Shown: one piece after another, positions 1-4,957 of the stretch | Position numbering within the stretch: position 1 is the stretch's first letter | Layout of the letters: each line of letters opens with the position of its first letter | Source: HGM04593 sp964485215 | Lineage (GTDB): Bacteria > Bacteroidota > Bacteroidia > Bacteroidales > Bacteroidaceae | Reading direction: 5' to 3' | NCBI GenBank assembly: GCA_964485215.1 | Contig: CAZAIM010000122.1 | Span: forward strand, 1-5,788 | Length of the DNA stretch: 5,788 bases | Translations under genes and position numbers: made by a program | The notes under the pieces: model-generated | Database searches by the model: none | What the model saw: only the letters and a program-made list of their open reading frames with translations | What the model was told of the DNA's origin: nothing

Positions 1-234
1 AAACGGCGTTGAAAACCACTAACTTACACATTCTCAACGACTTGCCAAATGGATGATTGTACCTTTTAGAGTGCTAAATGGCTGATTGATAATCACCTAC
101 ACTTTCTGCATCGGGATGTAAATTGTTGGTTAGCAATAAGTAATTGTTCTGAATTTAGAAACTGTCTGAAATTGATTGTCTAATTTGGCGGTGTAGCCTG
201 CAATTTGTTGCAGCTGCTGAATAATGGTCTTGTA
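1..234. other. Non-coding stretch, possibly the tail end of an upstream gene
   Basis: I find no complete gene here. In the third forward frame an open stretch enters from the left edge and stops at a TGA at 54-56, giving 17 residues that end in DLPNG. It could be the 3' end of an upstream gene, but it is too short to judge. The + strand terminator at 235-269 fits a transcription unit arriving from the left. The rest is AT-rich and stop-rich in all frames and contains a short near-repeat described separately. Confidence 0.4.
47..88. repeat. Pair of 13-bp direct near-repeats
   Basis: AAATGGATGATTG at 47-59 recurs as AAATGGCTGATTG at 76-88, with one difference and a 29-bp period. A weaker relative, AAATTGATTG, lies near 170. 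Such repeats could be binding sites for a regulator, but in AT-rich DNA a chance origin is possible. Confidence 0.3.
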
Positions 235-269
235 ATAAAGTGCTTTTTGCAAGCACTTTATTTTTTTTT
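235..269 (+). terminator. Strong intrinsic terminator
   Basis: The arm ATAAAGTGCT (235-244) plus T245 pairs perfectly with A251 plus AGCACTTTAT (252-261), giving an 11-bp stem with a five-base loop. The stem runs directly into nine T residues at 261-269. This is a textbook Rho-independent terminator for the + strand. It would end a transcript entering from the left and isolate it from the tail-fibre gene at 616. Confidence 0.85.
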
Positions 270-424
270 ATACCATAGCATCGTTTTTAACGGGCAACTT
301 GGATGCGCAAAACCGGGTCAGCGGATATTCCCGGTTGGCATGCCTCTAATCAAGAATAAACCGGCATATAGCACGCGAGGGTTATTTGTGGCAAAACAGC
401 AACCTGGTTTGCTATTGCCTGTCA

Positions 425-432
425 TACTTTTG
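425..432 (+). promoter_or_regulatory. Possible -7 box inside the structured interval
   Basis: TACTTTTG matches the Bacteroidota -7 consensus TAnnTTTG exactly. The nearest upstream TTTG (408-411) is only 13 bases away instead of the usual 19-21, so the -33 element is poor. If active, transcription would start near 440 and meet the terminator at 538-589, or read through it into the tail-fibre gene. Confidence 0.2.
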
Positions 433-537
433 CAGCGTTGACCGGGTGAACGGTTTTGCCGGAACATTCTTGCACAGTAAAGGCTTTGCCTGGTTTGCCG
501 GCCATCGCAAAAGAGTTTCTTTGTTTCGTGTGTTTGG

Positions 538-589
538 TGCTGCCGGAGTGGAACTACAGCTTCGAAGGCTGTTGCCGGCAGCATTTTTT
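538..589 (+). terminator. Terminator or attenuator just before the tail-fibre gene
   Basis: TGCTGCCGG (538-546) pairs perfectly over 9 bp with CCGGCAGCA (575-583), and T6 follows at 584-589. Inside the loop a second stem forms from ACAGC (556-560) and GCTGT (568-572). The T-run ends 26 bases before the ATG at 616, so the hairpin lies in the 5' leader of that gene for any transcript coming from the left. It would act as an ordinary terminator unless it is overridden, as by phage antitermination or an alternative RNA fold. Confidence 0.65.
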
Positions 590-615
590 CATGAGCATTA
601 ACCAAAAACAACTAT

Positions 616-2385
616 ATGCAGAACAACAACACTACCTACACAAAAGTAAAGAGCGAGGCTCTCTGCACAGAAAAGACACATGATAGTCTCGACAATAACC
701 TACAGAGCGGTTACTCTCTTGTAAAATTAAACCACAAGGTTGCAACCGCCATAGGGCTACCGTTCAAAGCCTGCGAGAAGGAGCATTACATAACTGCTCA
801 TCTCTTTGTGAGCGTCGATGCCGAAGCCACCGGCAGCCATGAGGGAAAAACCATTGGCCAGACAATTGTACTCTCCAATTGCGACAATGGAACTACAAGT
901 ATCTATCAGCGCACAGGTACCTGTAAGGCAAGTGAAATCTGCAAATGGGGCGAGTGGAGAAGCCTTGCTACGATGGAAGAGCTCGAAAACAGAATTCTGA
1001 AGGAGGTCGACTGGGAAGGCAATTCCAGAATAGACAGTTTTCTGGAAGCCGGAACCTATAACATTACCGGTCAACGTCTCAACATCCACGACGGGTTGCC
1101 AATTGCAAATGCTGCTCCCGGACATACAATCAATGCGCACCTGGTGGTGCTCGACAGTTCCATTGCCGGCACAGGTGTGGCCGACGACAAATGTATTACT
1201 CAAATTCTCTTGCTCGGCAACCGCATTGGCGGTGATGGCGATGTATATATAAGAACCGGTCGCGCAGTTAGCAAGAACCTCCTTGCCGGCGGCAGTGGCT
1301 GGGAACCCTGGGGCAAGTTGCAGCAGAATGTTGAGGTGGGACAGGTAACATCGCTCAATAGCTATATAGGGAACGGAATGTACAGCGGTGTCTACACCGA
1401 TGGCAACAGTTTCTTTGAGACCTTTGTAATGGTTGTAATCAACAACTACGCTGTTGCCGGTGAAACGGGCAAAGTGCGAAGTGTGAGCCAGTTCAAGTAT
1501 GCACTTGGCATCGACGGCACTTTCAGTTACCGAAGCCGCAGCGGCCAGGGCAACACCGGCATAAGCTGGGGCGAGTGGGTAGACCTCAACGGGGCAACCA
1601 CATCGATGATTCAGGACGGTGCAGTGACCGTGCAGAAACTCTCTACCGAGGTGCGCGACAAGGTCGACAACCCTCTGCGCCCACTTTTCATAGCTGCCGG
1701 AGCTGATTATAACGACAGCGGGGTTGACAAGACTAAAACAGCACCTTGGGGCGAGAGTGTTACTCACAAGGCCGGGCATTATTACCTTAATGGCTTGGGT
1801 GATATTACAGAGGAGCAGATGATGGAGATATACATTAATAAGGATTTTGTGTATATGTTAGATATTGGGCGATTGGCGCAGGGTAATATAACATTACGCA
1901 CCTTTATGGCGGTTAAGGCTACGCTTATTTCTGATTTGATAGGAAAAAGAAGTTTTAATGGGCTATATTCATTCGCTCAAACAAAAATAGAGGTTTTTTG
2001 TGCAACAAGGGCTGTTTCTCTTAATACGGAAGTACCTGAGCAAACCATACCTTGTAGCTCATTGTATGGTACATTCTTTAATAGTGAATCTCTAAGAATT
2101 GTTTATCCTATAAATGTGAAAAATATAAACGAAATACCATATACAACATTTTGTGGTTGTTATGCTTTGAAGGAATTAAGACTTTATGGCTTAAAAGCAA
2201 GCTTGAATTTGTTTGAAAGCATATTGATAAGTAAAAATAGTATTGTGTATATGATACAGAATGCTGCCCCAACATCTGCAATCACAATAACCCTTCACCA
2301 GGATGCTTATGCGCGCCTTGCCGATGATGCCGATATTGTTGCTGCGCTTGAGGCACAACCGTTGATTTCATTAGTCTCAGCCTAA
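616..2385 (+). CDS. Tail-fibre-like protein with three knob repeats and an exchanged tip
   Basis: This 589-residue protein is probably a phage tail fibre or receptor-binding protein. Three tandem segments of about 90 residues (roughly 30-118, 140-236 and 243-325) each end in a W-x-x-W motif: W111/W114, W229/W232 and W318/W321. The first two have an IYQRTG or VYIRTG strand before it. This matches the pyocin-knob type of fibre repeat. A linker at 331-351 with the pattern DGAVTVQKLS..VRDKVDN is typical of fibres, where it precedes a distal domain. The distal part starts near 387 (YYLNGLGDITEEQM) and ends with NAAPTSAITITLHQDAY, a C-terminal module I associate with Bacteroidota prophage fibres and LRR/BspA-like surface proteins. 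Codons for residues about 396-549 are much richer in AT than the rest. The start at 616 follows an A-rich leader without Shine-Dalgarno, normal for this phylum. No signal peptide is visible. The fibre role is inferred from family resemblance. Confidence 0.75.
   Translation: MQNNNTTYTKVKSEALCTEKTHDSLDNNLQSGYSLVKLNHKVATAIGLPFKACEKEHYITAHLFVSVDAEATGSHEGKTIGQTIVLSNCDNGTTSIYQRTGTCKASEICKWGEWRSLATMEELENRILKEVDWEGNSRIDSFLEAGTYNITGQRLNIHDGLPIANAAPGHTINAHLVVLDSSIAGTGVADDKCITQILLLGNRIGGDGDVYIRTGRAVSKNLLAGGSGWEPWGKLQQNVEVGQVTSLNSYIGNGMYSGVYTDGNSFFETFVMVVINNYAVAGETGKVRSVSQFKYALGIDGTFSYRSRSGQGNTGISWGEWVDLNGATTSMIQDGAVTVQKLSTEVRDKVDNPLRPLFIAAGADYNDSGVDKTKTAPWGESVTHKAGHYYLNGLGDITEEQMMEIYINKDFVYMLDIGRLAQGNITLRTFMAVKATLISDLIGKRSFNGLYSFAQTKIEVFCATRAVSLNTEVPEQTIPCSSLYGTFFNSESLRIVYPINVKNINEIPYTTFCGCYALKELRLYGLKASLNLFESILISKNSIVYMIQNAAPTSAITITLHQDAYARLADDADIVAALEAQPLISLVSA
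1801..2262 (+). other. Low-GC insert within the tail-fibre gene (tip module)
   Basis: GC content drops sharply inside one reading frame. By hand count, lines 1441-1500 and 1501-1560 have 30 and 39 G/C of 60, whereas 1801-1860, 2101-2160 and 2161-2220 have 18, 15 and 19. GC recovers after about 2262 in the conserved-looking C-terminal segment. The insert encodes residues about 396-549. This fits modular exchange of a receptor-binding tip, a known pattern in phage fibres; the exchange itself is inferred. Confidence 0.6.
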
Positions 2386-2435
2386 TAAGAGCAAGGATAA
2401 TAGAGCAAAGAGACAAAGCACTGCTTGCGACGAAT

Positions 2436-2486
2436 GGAACTTTAGTTCCCCCGAGGAATCCGAATGACCCTCCCCGAAAGGGTGAG
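2436..2486 (+). other. Two small hairpins in the 159-base spacer after the fibre gene
   Basis: GGAAC (2436-2440) pairs with GTTCC (2445-2449) around a four-base loop. Further on, CTC-CCC (2470-2475) pairs with GGG-(T)-GAG (2480-2486) around a GAAA loop, a GNRA tetraloop. No T-run follows either, so they are not standard terminators. They may stabilise mRNA ends or separate expression of the fibre gene and the small gene at 2545. The rest of the spacer is A-rich and has no gene. Confidence 0.4.
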
Positions 2487-2544
2487 AGATAAATTAAAAC
2501 AGCAATAGGTAAAAAAATATAATTAAAATAACAAACTGTAGATT

Positions 2545-2736
2545 ATGAATAAATTAGAGAAAAAAGAGGGTGTCTATTACACCCAGAATATTGAGAATTT
2601 GCCAATTGAAGAGCGTGTGTTCTTTCGAGAGGGCAAGGGGGTGAGTGCCACTAACGATAATTATCGCATTGCAACCGAAACAGAACTGCAGGCGTGGCAC
2701 GAGTATAAAGAACGCGAATTTGTCATTCAAAGCTAG
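2545..2736 (+). CDS. Small 63-residue phage protein, possibly a fibre assembly factor
   Basis: I do not recognise a named family. The protein is soluble and highly charged, with no membrane segment or signal peptide. Its end, E-L-Q-A-W-H-E-Y-K-E-R-E (about residues 47-58), resembles the C-terminal E-x-x-x-W-x-x-Y pattern of phage tail-fibre assembly proteins. Those are usually encoded directly downstream of the fibre they help fold, as here. The gene is much shorter than classical members, so the assignment is weak inference. The ATG at 2545 follows an A-rich leader, and the spacing suggests co-transcription with the fibre gene. Codon use resembles the high-GC part of the fibre gene, supporting a real gene. 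Confidence 0.6.
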   Translation: MNKLEKKEGVYYTQNIENLPIEERVFFREGKGVSATNDNYRIATETELQAWHEYKEREFVIQS

Positions 2737-2744
2737 TAAGGCGA

Positions 2745-2761
2745 CGAGGAATCCTTCCTCG
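2745..2761 (+). terminator. Intercistronic hairpin, possible weak terminator
   Basis: CGAGGAA (2745-2751) pairs perfectly with TTCCTCG (2755-2761) around a three-base loop. A T5 run occurs at 2769-2773, seven bases after the stem, which is too far for a strong terminator. It lies between the 63- and 192-residue genes and may only partly end transcription or stabilise mRNA. Its left arm shares the 10-mer CGAGGAATCC with 2452-2461 in the previous spacer. Confidence 0.4.
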
Positions 2762-2799
2762 CATGCTATTTTTATAAATTCAAAAATAAAACTAAATCA

Positions 2800-3378
2800 A
2801 TGAAAACAAACAAATTGACCAAACAGAACAGGGTTGTAGAGAATAATTCTGTTCCCAACGGGAAAGAAAGCAACCTGGTAAAGAAAGTTACGCTTGAAGT
2901 GTTGAACAAGAAGCATAATGCCCTGGCACGTTACATTGGCATCCCTTGTGTTGTTGAAGCAAGCGAGGTGAAGAAAGGTGCCGTGATGGCCGACGGTGGT
3001 GTGAACGATGTCAAGAACTTTGCTTGCTACCGTGTAGACCTTAAACCTTTTAAAGGTGAATTTGACAAAATTCGCTTCCGTGCGGCAAGTAATGGCAAAG
3101 ATATTGCCTTTGCGATGCTTCTCGATAACAACGATTCTCTTGAATATGTTGCCAAGAGCGATGAACCGGGTGAATGCTGCATAGTTATGCCATTGACAGC
3201 CAATAGCAAAACCCTTTATGCAACAATGCCTGCGAAGAACGGCAAGCCGGCCTGGAAGAACCCGACTGTTGAACTCTTGACAAAGGGTGGCGTAATTGCA
3301 AACGTAAACAATGCTTTGAGCTCCTTGCTCGAGAGAATTCAGGCTTTAGAGGAGCGCATTGAAACAATATCGGTGTAG
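2800..3378 (+). CDS. Hypothetical protein with a beta-rich body and C-terminal coiled coil
   Basis: This 192-residue protein has no recognised family name. The first 30 residues are polar and Asn/Lys-rich. Residues about 65-160 look like alternating beta strands (for example FDKIRFRAA, AFAMLLD, CIVMPLT, KTLYATMPA) and recall lectin- or carbohydrate-binding-type beta sandwiches. The last 25 residues form a likely coiled coil (LSSLLERIQALEERIETI), often a trimerisation or attachment element in fibres. With the fibre gene upstream, a virion role such as an accessory fibre or adhesin is reasonable but inferred. There is no signal peptide. The start at 2800 follows an A-rich leader, and GC content matches the main part of the fibre gene. 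Confidence 0.65.
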   Translation: MKTNKLTKQNRVVENNSVPNGKESNLVKKVTLEVLNKKHNALARYIGIPCVVEASEVKKGAVMADGGVNDVKNFACYRVDLKPFKGEFDKIRFRAASNGKDIAFAMLLDNNDSLEYVAKSDEPGECCIVMPLTANSKTLYATMPAKNGKPAWKNPTVELLTKGGVIANVNNALSSLLERIQALEERIETISV

Positions 3379-3480
3379 AGTTTTCCCCTTAAACAATTTC
3401 TAAAGTTACCATATATTATTTGCATTTTTATCTAATTTTATTTGATTTAGCTCAATTTGGCTAATTTTTAGGTGAAATGC

Positions 3481-3511
3481 TTGCATTTGCCGGATACTTT
3501 ATGTATCTTAG
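3481..3511 (+). promoter_or_regulatory. Candidate promoter at the edge of the left repeat
   Basis: TTG (3481-3483) lies 20 bases before TATCTTAG (3504-3511), which matches five of six fixed bases of TAnnTTTG. Spacing is right for a Bacteroidota housekeeping promoter. Transcription would start near 3518, inside the 129-bp repeat, with only the terminator at 3563-3599 ahead. The right repeat lacks the TA of the -7 box because the repeated sequence begins at its third base. Confidence 0.35.
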
Positions 3512-3517
3512 CAAGTG

Positions 3518-3599
3518 TAATACAATTTTCGAAAAAGCAGAATTTCCCTTTAAGGGAAAGAGGGTGTGCTGCGTTGCGATAACGTGGCACATCTTTTTT
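3518..3599 (+). ncRNA. Hypothetical small RNA of about 80 nt
   Basis: A candidate promoter immediately upstream and a strong terminator delimit a short transcript with two stem-loops, TTTCCCTT/AAGGGAAA and the 13-bp terminator stem. No reading frame of note fits inside. Existence of the RNA is inferred only from these signals. The alternative is that the segment is simply the terminator for the tail genes ending at 3378. Confidence 0.25.
3563..3599 (+). terminator. Strong terminator in the left repeat
   Basis: A 13-pair stem joins 3563-3575 with 3581-3593 around the loop GCGAT (3576-3580), using three G-T wobble pairs, and T6 follows at 3594-3599. It is the first convincing terminator after the 192-residue gene and also shields the cassette from read-through. 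Confidence 0.8.
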
Positions 3600-3634
3600 A
3601 GTTTGTTCAAGTGTTCACTTTATGGCTCTTTTCA

Positions 3635-3823
3635 GGTTCAGCAGAAAAAGGTGTGGATAATGATTGTAGAGTCTTGCCTTGAGCTTTAGGACAGCACTTA
3701 CAGTAACTTGTACCCACTTGCTGGAACGATGTGGAAATAGACCTTGGCCTATTTCTTGAACCTAATAGCAAATAACGGCAAGGTGTTCTCAATGTCCCAC
3801 GGTCATTTTTTATAGCAACAAAA
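3635..3823. other. Non-coding stretch between the left repeat and the cassette promoter
   Basis: I see no supportable gene in this 189-base stretch. Minus-strand frames stay open for some distance (one for about 60 codons into the repeat), but the translations are Ser/Arg/Cys-rich and match nothing I recognise. GC content is above that of the neighbouring cassette genes, so it may be the remains of an older gene that was broken when the cassette or the repeat arrived. Together with 3379-3505 (AT-rich, nothing apparent beyond the candidate promoter) it fills the gap between the tail module and the cassette. Confidence 0.4.
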
Positions 3824-3841
3824 ATAACACCAAAGTGTTAT
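3824..3841. promoter_or_regulatory. Perfect inverted repeat, candidate operator
   Basis: ATAACAC (3824-3830) and GTGTTAT (3835-3841) form a perfect 7-bp inverted repeat around CAAA. It lies 20 bases upstream of the -7 box at 3861, so its right arm covers the expected -33 position. This is the usual arrangement of an autoregulatory operator bound by an antitoxin dimer; binding is inferred. Confidence 0.5.
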
Positions 3842-3868
3842 GTATATTATAAATATTGTTTATCTTCG
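3836..3868 (+). promoter_or_regulatory. Candidate promoter of the three-gene cassette
   Basis: TATCTTCG (3861-3868) matches five of six fixed bases of the Bacteroidota -7 box TAnnTTTG. A weak -33 (TGTTA, 3836-3840) lies at about the right distance. The start site would be near 3874, leaving a 20-base leader before the ATG at 3894. Confidence 0.5.
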
Positions 3869-3893
3869 CAATGTTTCTTTATAGATTTTATTT

Positions 3894-4112
3894 ATGGAAA
3901 ATAAATACAAGATACCGTATATCAATGCCTGTATCAGAGCTTTCGCTAAGCGATTCAAATTGTCAGTTCATTCAGCTTTTGAATATCTTGATACATTCAA
4001 AGGAATTCATTTCCTTATAGAATTTTATGATATAGAACACTTGCAGTCCATTGACGATGCCGTTGACGATTTAATTGTTTGTTGTAGAAATAATGGAGGT
4101 ACACTAAAATGA
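3894..4112 (+). CDS. DUF3791 family protein, candidate antitoxin
   Basis: This 72-residue protein fits the DUF3791 family in length and pattern. It has an N-terminal helix (INACIRAFAKRF, 10-21), an AFEYLDTFKGI segment (28-38), the characteristic LIEFYDIEHLQS block (41-52) and a C-terminal helix (about 53-66). From what I know of the family, it is usually encoded beside DUF3990 proteins, suggesting an antitoxin or accessory partner. Its stop overlaps the next start as ATGA (4109-4112), indicating translational coupling. It is the first gene after the promoter and inverted repeat, so it may be the autoregulator. There is no signal peptide or membrane segment. GC content is low. Its biochemical function is not established by the sequence. 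Confidence 0.75.
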   Translation: MENKYKIPYINACIRAFAKRFKLSVHSAFEYLDTFKGIHFLIEFYDIEHLQSIDDAVDDLIVCCRNNGGTLK

Positions 4113-4579
4113 TTTTATACCACGGTACAAATATTGATTTCGATGTTATAGACTTGAATAAATCCAATAAATACAAAGATTTTGGACAAGGTTTCTATTT
4201 GACAGATTTACGCTCGCAGGCAGAAGAACTTGCGGCTAAAAAGTCTTGTCTGTTTGGTGGATACCCTGTTATTCAAGAATATGAATTTAATGAAAAAATG
4301 TTGCAAACCGGTGATTTGCAAGTGTTGACATTTGGTTCACCATCATCTTCGTGGGCCGAATTTATATTCAAAAACAGAAATCGCCATATTAAATTCTCTC
4401 ATGATTATGATATTGTGATAGGGCCAATAGCAAATGATGGCGTTGCGTATCTTTTGGGACGATACGAGGAAGGAACTCTCACAATTGATGAGTTAAGTAA
4501 AGAATTGGATTACAAGAAACTTAACAATCAATATTTTTTTGGAACTGAAAAAGCAATTAAATATTTGAAACGAATATGA
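4109..4579 (+). CDS. DUF3990 family protein, ADP-ribosyltransferase-like candidate toxin
   Basis: This 156-residue protein matches DUF3990 over its full expected length. It opens with LYHGT (3-7) and then DFGQGFYLT (24-32), as in proteins of the ADP-ribosyltransferase fold, where the His and Tyr contact NAD. A later W82-x-x-F85, D-I-V-I-G-P-I-A-N-D (101-110) and a C-terminal NNQYFFGTEKAIKYL (139-153) complete the family pattern. H5, Y30 and E147 (or Q141) are my candidates for an H-Y-E/Q triad. The expected activity is transfer of ADP-ribose from NAD to a cellular target, or NAD breakdown, but the target is unknown. The flanking genes overlap it by four bases on both sides, so all three are probably made in a fixed ratio. 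GC is 27% on 4141-4200 and 23% on 4501-4560 by hand count, well below the tail and sigma genes, a sign of transfer. Confidence 0.8.
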   Translation: MILYHGTNIDFDVIDLNKSNKYKDFGQGFYLTDLRSQAEELAAKKSCLFGGYPVIQEYEFNEKMLQTGDLQVLTFGSPSSSWAEFIFKNRNRHIKFSHDYDIVIGPIANDGVAYLLGRYEEGTLTIDELSKELDYKKLNNQYFFGTEKAIKYLKRI

Positions 4580-4803
4580 CAGTACAGGTGAAAAGAGATT
4601 TCTTGATTGCAAACATTGTTGACAGGCTGACAGAATATCTCATTGAGGATAATAATATGGATTTGGATGATGCCTTGAAAATTGTATACCGTTCAAATAT
4701 ATATCAGCAATTGCTGAATATTGATGGAGAATTGTATATACAAAGCCCCTCGTATGTCTATGAACTGCTAAAGCATGAAATATTTGCAAACACCGTATCT
4801 TAG
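4576..4803 (+). CDS. DUF3791-like small protein, second candidate antitoxin
   Basis: This 75-residue protein follows the DUF3990 gene with an ATGA overlap (4576-4579). It parallels the first cassette protein in size and layout. It has an N-terminal helix (FLIANIVDRLTEYL, 9-22), a D-D-A-L-K-I-V-Y segment (31-38) where the other has S-A-F-E-Y-L, a YQQLLNIDGELYIQS block (43-57) resembling its LIEFYDIEHLQS, and a closing helix (58-68). Overall identity is low, so shared ancestry is an inference from the pattern. It may be a diverged DUF3791 member that either neutralises the toxin or adapts it to a target. It is soluble, acidic and AT-rich like its neighbours. I am fairly sure it is a real gene because of the coupling and codon use. 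Confidence 0.65.
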   Translation: MTVQVKRDFLIANIVDRLTEYLIEDNNMDLDDALKIVYRSNIYQQLLNIDGELYIQSPSYVYELLKHEIFANTVS

Positions 4804-4870
4804 TCATCTTTTACTGCCGTGCTTGCCTTTTTATGCTCTTTTTTGTCTGTTTCTTCCTTTTTTTGCAGTT

Positions 4871-4892
4871 GCATAGCCCGCTATGCGCTTTT
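4871..4892 (+). terminator. Hairpin terminator after the cassette operon
   Basis: GCATAGC (4871-4877) pairs perfectly with GCTATGC (4880-4886); in practice 6 bp close a four-base loop. TTTT follows at 4889-4892. It lies 67 bases after the last cassette stop codon, in a T-rich stretch with no gene. The stronger terminator in the right repeat provides a second stop. Confidence 0.5.
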
Positions 4893-4957
4893 AAAAAATG
4901 AAAAAATCATCCTAAAAAAGACCTATAAAAATTTCAAGGACATAAATTTGAACAGCT

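Larger units (their letters stand above)
270..589 (+). ncRNA. Candidate structured RNA or leader upstream of the tail-fibre gene
   Basis: This interval lies between two terminators and holds no plausible gene; the open frames on both strands give Cys/Phe/Arg-rich sequences unlike proteins. It is rich in local inverted repeats. AACCGGG (311-317) pairs with CCCGGTT (330-336), with a further ATGC/GCAT closure at 303-306/338-341. GGCAA (390-394) pairs with TTGCC (415-419) around an inner AGCAA/TTGCT. TTTGC (494-498) pairs with GCAAA (507-511). The composite hairpin at 538-583 ends the interval. A long-range 9-bp match, GCAAAACCG (307-315) with CGGTTTTGC (451-459), offers an alternative fold. It could be a phage non-coding RNA, a regulatory leader, or decayed DNA. 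I do not recognise a known RNA family. Confidence 0.3.
3506..3634. repeat. Left copy of a 129-bp direct repeat
   Basis: This segment recurs at 4958-5086 in the same orientation, with only two differences (3515 G versus C; 3555 G versus A). It contains an 8-bp inverted repeat, TTTCCCTT/AAGGGAAA (3544-3560), a strong terminator (3563-3599) and a short palindrome, AAGTGTTCACTT (3609-3620). The two copies enclose 1323 bp carrying a three-gene operon. Neighbouring sequences outside the copies do not match. It could be a genome-wide intergenic repeat, an attachment-type sequence or a recombination scar; one window cannot decide. Confidence 0.95.

Noticed and set aside
318..611. Overlapping open frames on both strands upstream of the fibre gene
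   Set aside because: The translations are rich in Cys, Phe and Arg with no protein-like pattern, run through strong hairpins and one crosses the terminator. The lack of stops follows from local composition.
757..1779. A 340-codon open frame on the minus strand
   Set aside because: It lies fully antisense to the fibre gene, whose protein has recognisable repeats and motifs. The minus translation is Cys/Ala/Val-rich with no domain pattern; it is open because of codon bias on the other strand.
1801..2385. The fibre C-terminus as the variable region of a diversity-generating retroelement
   Set aside because: No reverse transcriptase and no second, template-like copy of the segment occur in the window. 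The whole module differs in composition, which points to exchange rather than adenine-directed mutation.
3506..3634. The 129-bp repeats as insertion-sequence ends or integron attC sites
   Set aside because: No transposase lies between them, they are direct rather than inverted, and I could not find the GTTRRRY/RYYYAAC core boxes of attC.
3477..3689. Small plus-strand open frames crossing each 129-bp repeat (also 4819-5034)
   Set aside because: They run through the terminator region, differ in what they join on to, and have unlikely amino acid composition; the repeat is better read as non-coding.
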